DNA from: an uncultured Pseudomonadota bacterium
Lineage (GTDB): Bacteria > Pseudomonadota > Gammaproteobacteria > Burkholderiales > Nitrosomonadaceae
Length of the DNA: 10,178 bases
Assembly: GCA_903957805.1 (NCBI GenBank)
Contig: CAJBQQ010000174.1
Location: forward strand, 1-10,178
Direction: 5' to 3'
Shown: one piece after another, positions 6,810 to 10,178 of the stretch
Position numbering within the stretch: position 1 is the first letter of the stretch
Layout of the letters: every line of letters begins with the position of its first letter
The notes under the pieces: model-generated
What the model was told of the DNA's origin: nothing
The model's input: only the letters and a program-made list of their open reading frames with translations
The model's database searches: none
Position numbers and translations under genes: made by a program

Positions 6810-8300
6810 ATGCGCATAAAAAACCCGTCAGTTCTCCTAATTATCGGCCTGACGGTCGCTGCCGCAAATTTTTCAGCAAACGCATCAACTCCAACTGATC
6901 AAGCCTTTATTGGAGTTGTACCAGTATCCGCGACTGGGTCCAGCGAGGATGACTCCACCTCTGAAAATCTGGCCTTGCCCCTAGTCTTAGGAGGGGTTGT
7001 CCTAGCTGCTGATTCCAAACCACCAGCGGATCTGTGGGAACGCATCCGCAACGGTTTCGCCATGCCCCAATTGAATAGCATAGAAGTACGTAATAGCGAG
7101 AACTTCTATGCCAGTCGCCCGGAATACATCAATCGCATTGCTGAGCGTAGCAGGCGTTATCTCTTCCATATTGTCGAAGAGGTAGAGCTCCGTGGTATGC
7201 CTACCGAAATTGCGCTACTACCGATTATTGAGAGCGCCTTTAATCCCATAGCTTACTCTCGAAGCCATGCAGCTGGTATCTGGCAGTTCATTCCCGCTAC
7301 CGGCAAGAGGTACGGCCTGCAACAAAACTGGTGGCAGGATGACCGACGCGACATTGTCGCGGCAACAAGCGCCGCACTAGATTACTTACAGAACCTCCAC
7401 CGCATTTTCGGAGACTGGGAACTGGCTCTGGCCTCGTATAATTGGGGCGAAGGTGCGGTAGGGCGCTCTCTCACAAAGAACCGTATTGTTGGTCTGCCGA
7501 CGGATTTCAGCAGCATCTCTAAACCCTTCGAAACTCGCCACTACGTCCCCAAGTTGATTGCAATGAGAAATATCATCTCTAATCCAACAGCTTTCGGCAT
7601 CGTGCTTGAGCCTATTCCTAATCAACCCTACTTTGATAAGGTTGCAACTACCCAACATATCGATGTGAAGCTCGCAGCTAGTCTCGCAGATATCTCACTA
7701 GCTGAATTCAACGCACTGAATCCGGCCCACAACCGGCCCGTCATCAACGTCAATGGCTCGCGATCACTCCTCTTGCCGACAGACAAAGTAGCGACCTTCA
7801 TAGCCAACCTAGAGAACCACGGCAAGCCACTTGTATCGTGGCAAGCCTATCAAGCAAAAAGTGGGGAGACTGCGGAGAGAATCTCAACGCGGCATGAAAT
7901 CAGTGTGTCGAGACTGAGAGAAGTAAACGGCATTGCAAGACACGGAAAAATAACACTGGGACAAATTCTACTGGTGCCGATTAATGGCGGAGGTATTGGG
8001 ACGGACATCTCTGCCATACGCAACATGCCCGCAGTGCCCCAAATAAACACAAACGATTCCGCCTACACTGTCAAAAAAGGTGACACTCTCTCCAGCATCG
8101 CCCTACGTCATGGCGTCAGCGTAGTGCAGATTCAGTCATGGAACAGTCATACTAAACGCCTAGCCATCGGTCAGAAGCTGGCACTAAAACAAACAATACC
8201 CCGGAAGACTATTCTCGCTAAGACACCACTCAAAAAACCTACCTCATCTGCCAAGAGCAACAGTGTGATATTGGCAGATGCCAAAAATTATAAACGCTGA
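6810..8300 (+). CDS. mltD: MltD-like membrane-associated/periplasmic lytic transglycosylase with LysM modules
   Basis: Cleaves the MurNAc-GlcNAc bond of peptidoglycan, giving 1,6-anhydro ends, for wall remodelling. The 496 residues carry a signal peptide (about 1-26, ending ANFSANAS); a linker with a second hydrophobic stretch (about 54-67); a family-1 SLT catalytic domain (about 110-260) with catalytic Glu141 in LLPIIESAFNP, then AAGIWQFIPATGKRYGL and ALASYNWGEGAV, all typical of MltD; and C-terminal LysM glycan-binding modules: a degenerate one (about 276-327), one at about 343-391, and a clear one at 418-459 (YTVKKGDTLSSIA). The tail after 460 is Lys-rich. Unlike E. coli MltD there is no lipobox Cys, so it should not be a lipoprotein. 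The start has only a weak ribosome binding site, but an in-frame stop at 6777 leaves no better choice. Its stop is 9 bp from that of the convergent TAXI gene. Confidence 0.92.
   Translation: MRIKNPSVLLIIGLTVAAANFSANASTPTDQAFIGVVPVSATGSSEDDSTSENLALPLVLGGVVLAADSKPPADLWERIRNGFAMPQLNSIEVRNSENFYASRPEYINRIAERSRRYLFHIVEEVELRGMPTEIALLPIIESAFNPIAYSRSHAAGIWQFIPATGKRYGLQQNWWQDDRRDIVAATSAALDYLQNLHRIFGDWELALASYNWGEGAVGRSLTKNRIVGLPTDFSSISKPFETRHYVPKLIAMRNIISNPTAFGIVLEPIPNQPYFDKVATTQHIDVKLAASLADISLAEFNALNPAHNRPVINVNGSRSLLLPTDKVATFIANLENHGKPLVSWQAYQAKSGETAERISTRHEISVSRLREVNGIARHGKITLGQILLVPINGGGIGTDISAIRNMPAVPQINTNDSAYTVKKGDTLSSIALRHGVSVVQIQSWNSHTKRLAIGQKLALKQTIPRKTILAKTPLKKPTSSAKSNSVILADAKNYKR
8232..8280 (-). 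terminator. Candidate intrinsic terminator of the TAXI gene, inside the mltD 3' end
   Basis: A perfect 10-bp inverted repeat, CATCTGCCAA (8245-8254) and TTGGCAGATG (8271-8280), encloses a 16-base loop. Read leftward, the direction of the TAXI transcript, the stem is followed after 7 bases by six T (8237-8232). It starts about 30 bases past the TAXI stop. On the plus strand no T-run follows, so it would act mainly on the leftward transcript. The 7-base gap is longer than ideal, so this is a candidate only. Confidence 0.45.
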
Positions 8301-8309
8301 TGCGGAGAG

Positions 8310-9638
8310 CTATTTCGTAATCAATCTTTCAAATTTAGTTCGCACCAGCTCGACACTCCCCTTCAATTCATATAAATGCTGAGAAAACGAGACAGGCAGC
8401 TTCAACGTATTCACTCTGTCTTCAATATCAACTAGTTCAGCCCAGTATTTCTCAAAGTCCTGTTTATCGATATTAGCCTGAATTTGGGTCTCTAGAAAAC
8501 GTAGTTCACCGTAGTACCTGAATAGCTTCCTCTTCACCAACTGGGTATAGATCGCTGGGATAATCTTTGTCAACGGAATGAGTAGTGCAAGCAAAGGGAT
8601 CAAGACTATCAACATCCGGTTGACAAAAGTAGCCACCCAGAATGGCAGATACTTATCTAGAAGCGGCAGGCCATTCTGATAGAAATTTTCAGCCTGCACA
8701 CTCAAAGGGAAATCGGAATCGAGACTCGCCGGGAACTCACGTTTCTTATTCAAGAGCCCGGCTCCACCGTGTACCTTCGAGACAATTTTCAGCATCAGAT
8801 AGACATGCGCCGGATGGACGTCATCACGAACGACCAGGACCGTAGTGGGTGCGAGTAAATTTATATCATGATCCGGAATATTATTCGCTATATCCAAAGA
8901 ACCTTCTGGCAGAATAAGGTGATGCAGGTAAGGAAATTGTCTAGTATAGGCTTCCGCCTGATCTAGATTCACCAGGCGCAGGTTTGAATCTCTAGAAATT
9001 TCGCGGATTAATGCCGACTCAGGCATGTCCACAAAAATCGCTGCATCGACCTCTCCCTTGCGCAACGCATCGGCGGCTGACTGTCCTCCAATGGAAACAA
9101 GCTCGGCATTGTCAGCATTAATCCCACTAGAATTCAGAAGGGTCATCGATAAAGACCTGGTCCCGCTCTCATCTTTGCCGATAGCGATCTTGAGACCCTT
9201 CAACTTCGATAAATGTGTGATTTCTTTTTTACAACGACAGAAAATCCAGACCGGCTCGTAATACAGACTACCAAGTGAGACCAAGTTTTCCGACCCCTCT
9301 GCGCTCGCGACCCCATCCTGAATGAAGGCCATCTGGACACCAGAATCCGAATTCTTTAGCTTCCTGATATCATCATGCATGCCTTTTGATGGATGCAGGT
9401 CAAGGTATATTCCGCTTTCTTTTAGGAGTACTTGATAAATGGTGGCGAAAGCCTTGTAGTTACCCTCCTCCATACTGACAGACATCTCAATTCTTTCAGG
9501 GGGCGCAGGATCAACATATTTATAGATTATAAAAATACCGATCAGAACCAATAGTAAGGTAGGCAGAAATGCCTGCAGTAGTTCTACCGAAAACTTGGGG
9601 GCGACGCCGGAAATATAATTATTTACTTTATTTCTCAT
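8310..9638 (-). CDS. TAXI-family solute-binding protein with N- and C-terminal membrane anchors
   Basis: Resembles the TAXI class of TRAP-transporter solute receptors, which bind small solutes in the periplasm. The 442 residues start with a non-cleaved-looking transmembrane helix (about 20-41). A periplasmic binding-protein region (about 50-320) follows, with family-like segments: GVQMAFIQDG, LYYEPVWIF, LKGLKIAIGKDESGTRSLSMTLL, ALRKGEVDAAIFVD and LLAPTTVLVVRDDVHP. Then comes a second transmembrane helix (about 333-356, MLIVLIPLLALLIPL) and a charged, helical tail (about 360-442) predicted to lie in the cytoplasm. Canonical TAXI receptors are about 320 residues, secreted, and encoded beside a DctQM-type permease; none is seen here, so transport is not assured and a sensory or scaffold role is possible. 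Cys134-Arg-Cys136 is unusual. The ATG at 9638 has only a weak ribosome binding site. The upstream same-strand gene ends 84 bp away and might share its transcript. Ligand unknown. Confidence 0.8.
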   Translation of the reverse strand: MRNKVNNYISGVAPKFSVELLQAFLPTLLLVLIGIFIIYKYVDPAPPERIEMSVSMEEGNYKAFATIYQVLLKESGIYLDLHPSKGMHDDIRKLKNSDSGVQMAFIQDGVASAEGSENLVSLGSLYYEPVWIFCRCKKEITHLSKLKGLKIAIGKDESGTRSLSMTLLNSSGINADNAELVSIGGQSAADALRKGEVDAAIFVDMPESALIREISRDSNLRLVNLDQAEAYTRQFPYLHHLILPEGSLDIANNIPDHDINLLAPTTVLVVRDDVHPAHVYLMLKIVSKVHGGAGLLNKKREFPASLDSDFPLSVQAENFYQNGLPLLDKYLPFWVATFVNRMLIVLIPLLALLIPLTKIIPAIYTQLVKRKLFRYYGELRFLETQIQANIDKQDFEKYWAELVDIEDRVNTLKLPVSFSQHLYELKGSVELVRTKFERLITK

Positions 9639-9722
9639 TACCGAGAATGCCCATGGTGCAAATCGAGATTGAATCCCTGCCAGTTATTCCTAACCCTTGC
9701 AGAAGTAGCAGCGAGATTTAGC
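9639..9722 (-). other. Short intergenic gap between the edge gene and the TAXI gene
   Basis: These 84 bases hold no gene. On the minus strand GTTA-GGAA-TAAC with flanking CTGC/GCAG could form a weak interrupted hairpin (about 9676-9702), but no T-run follows. A direct repeat CGAGATT occurs at 9664-9670 and 9712-9718. I see no convincing promoter. Confidence 0.3.
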
Positions 9723-10178
9723 TCAGCGATCAACCATTCCCGCGCTTGAAATTAGGTTGATACGTCGCTGGATTAATAGAACTTCTTCTTTATCATTCGA
9801 TTGCTCTGCTCGACGGATCGCAACACCCAACCATGCGAGCAATGGACGGCGCCATCCCTGATCAGACGCGGTCTGAACCACAATGGTGATGTCCTCAGGT
9901 GCCAAGATACCCTTTCGCAGCAGCACCCCAGCAGCAACCAGCCGTGATAATGGATCCTCAATGGCATTAAGTGTCCCACCCGTAACGGTAAGGACTGCAC
10001 GATGCTGCGCAGGAAGCAGCTCTGTATCTAGTTCAACCCAATTCCCTCCTAGGTAATCGGCATAAGCCCGTTCCTCTGCGGCGGCATCTTGGAGCATCAT
10101 CTGAAATGGCTCGCAGTTGTTAAATTCAAGACTAGCCACTTGGGCTGCGCAACGCATCAGCTCTGCACGTGCCATCAG
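9723..10178 (-). CDS. Unrecognised protein, C-terminal part (5' end beyond the window)
   Basis: I do not recognise this family. The frame is open to the right edge: the codon before the first ATG (10175) is CTG and no stop intervenes, so the real start probably lies outside the window and only the last 150 or so residues are seen. The product looks soluble and mostly alpha-helical: an Ala/Glu-rich N-terminal part with two Cys (residues 9 and 21 counting from that ATG), a hydrophobic stretch LSRLVAAGVLLRKGI, then a helical, amphipathic end (LLAWLGVAIRRAEQ and the Glu/Arg-rich segment after it). No signal peptide, membrane helix or catalytic motif is visible in the part present. It could be a short protein starting at 10175 or the tail of a larger one. 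It precedes the TAXI gene on the same strand, which may or may not reflect an operon. Coding character is supported by the long open frame with normal protein-like composition. Confidence 0.7.
   Translation of the reverse strand: MMARAELMRCAAQVASLEFNNCEPFQMMLQDAAAEERAYADYLGGNWVELDTELLPAQHRAVLTVTGGTLNAIEDPLSRLVAAGVLLRKGILAPEDITIVVQTASDQGWRRPLLAWLGVAIRRAEQSNDKEEVLLIQRRINLISSAGMVDR

Noticed and set aside
9773..10000. Minus-strand open frame of 75 codons within the edge gene
   Set aside because: Overlaps the longer frame 9723-10178 in another phase and has no features; the longer frame has the better composition.
1..10178. Mobile element, CRISPR, toxin-antitoxin or phage defence locus
   Set aside because: No transposase, integrase, repeat-spacer pattern, paired small genes or defence-type domains; every long frame belongs to a housekeeping or transport-like gene except the unrecognised edge gene.

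Overview
The window looks like an ordinary housekeeping stretch of a proteobacterial chromosome with mid-range GC. An SMC condensin (rather than MukB) next to a ZipA-type division protein and LigA points to a betaproteobacterium. A Nitrosomonas/Nitrosospira-like ammonia oxidiser is my guess from protein flavour and gene order, but the lineage is inferred and was not checked by any search.

Layout: on the minus strand, reading from about 6125 down to the left edge, smc, zipA and ligA form a gapless operon. The smc stop and zipA start share one base, and zipA stop and ligA start are directly abutted. The three genes cover chromosome organisation, Z-ring anchoring and replication/repair ligation; ligA is cut by the window edge within its zinc-finger/helix-hairpin-helix region. 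A 99-bp divergent intergenic region separates smc from queF (plus strand, 7-cyano-7-deazaguanine reductase, last step to preQ1 for queuosine). After a 165-bp gap follows an MltD-like lytic transglycosylase with LysM modules, also on plus. It converges, with only 9 bp between stop codons, on a minus-strand gene for a membrane-anchored TAXI-type solute-binding protein. An unrecognised minus-strand gene, open at the right edge, ends 84 bp upstream of the TAXI gene.

No mobile element, CRISPR array, rRNA or tRNA gene was seen, and no gene-free stretch exceeds 300 bases. The observations most worth following are: (i) the ZipA homologue seems to carry two tandem copies of the ZipA-type fold instead of a Pro/Gln-rich linker; (ii) the TAXI protein is anchored at both ends, has a cytoplasmic helical tail, and has no TRAP permease gene beside it; (iii) a perfect 10-bp inverted repeat within the 3' end of the transglycosylase gene is placed to terminate the convergent TAXI transcript. 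I did not find a convincing undescribed multi-gene system.
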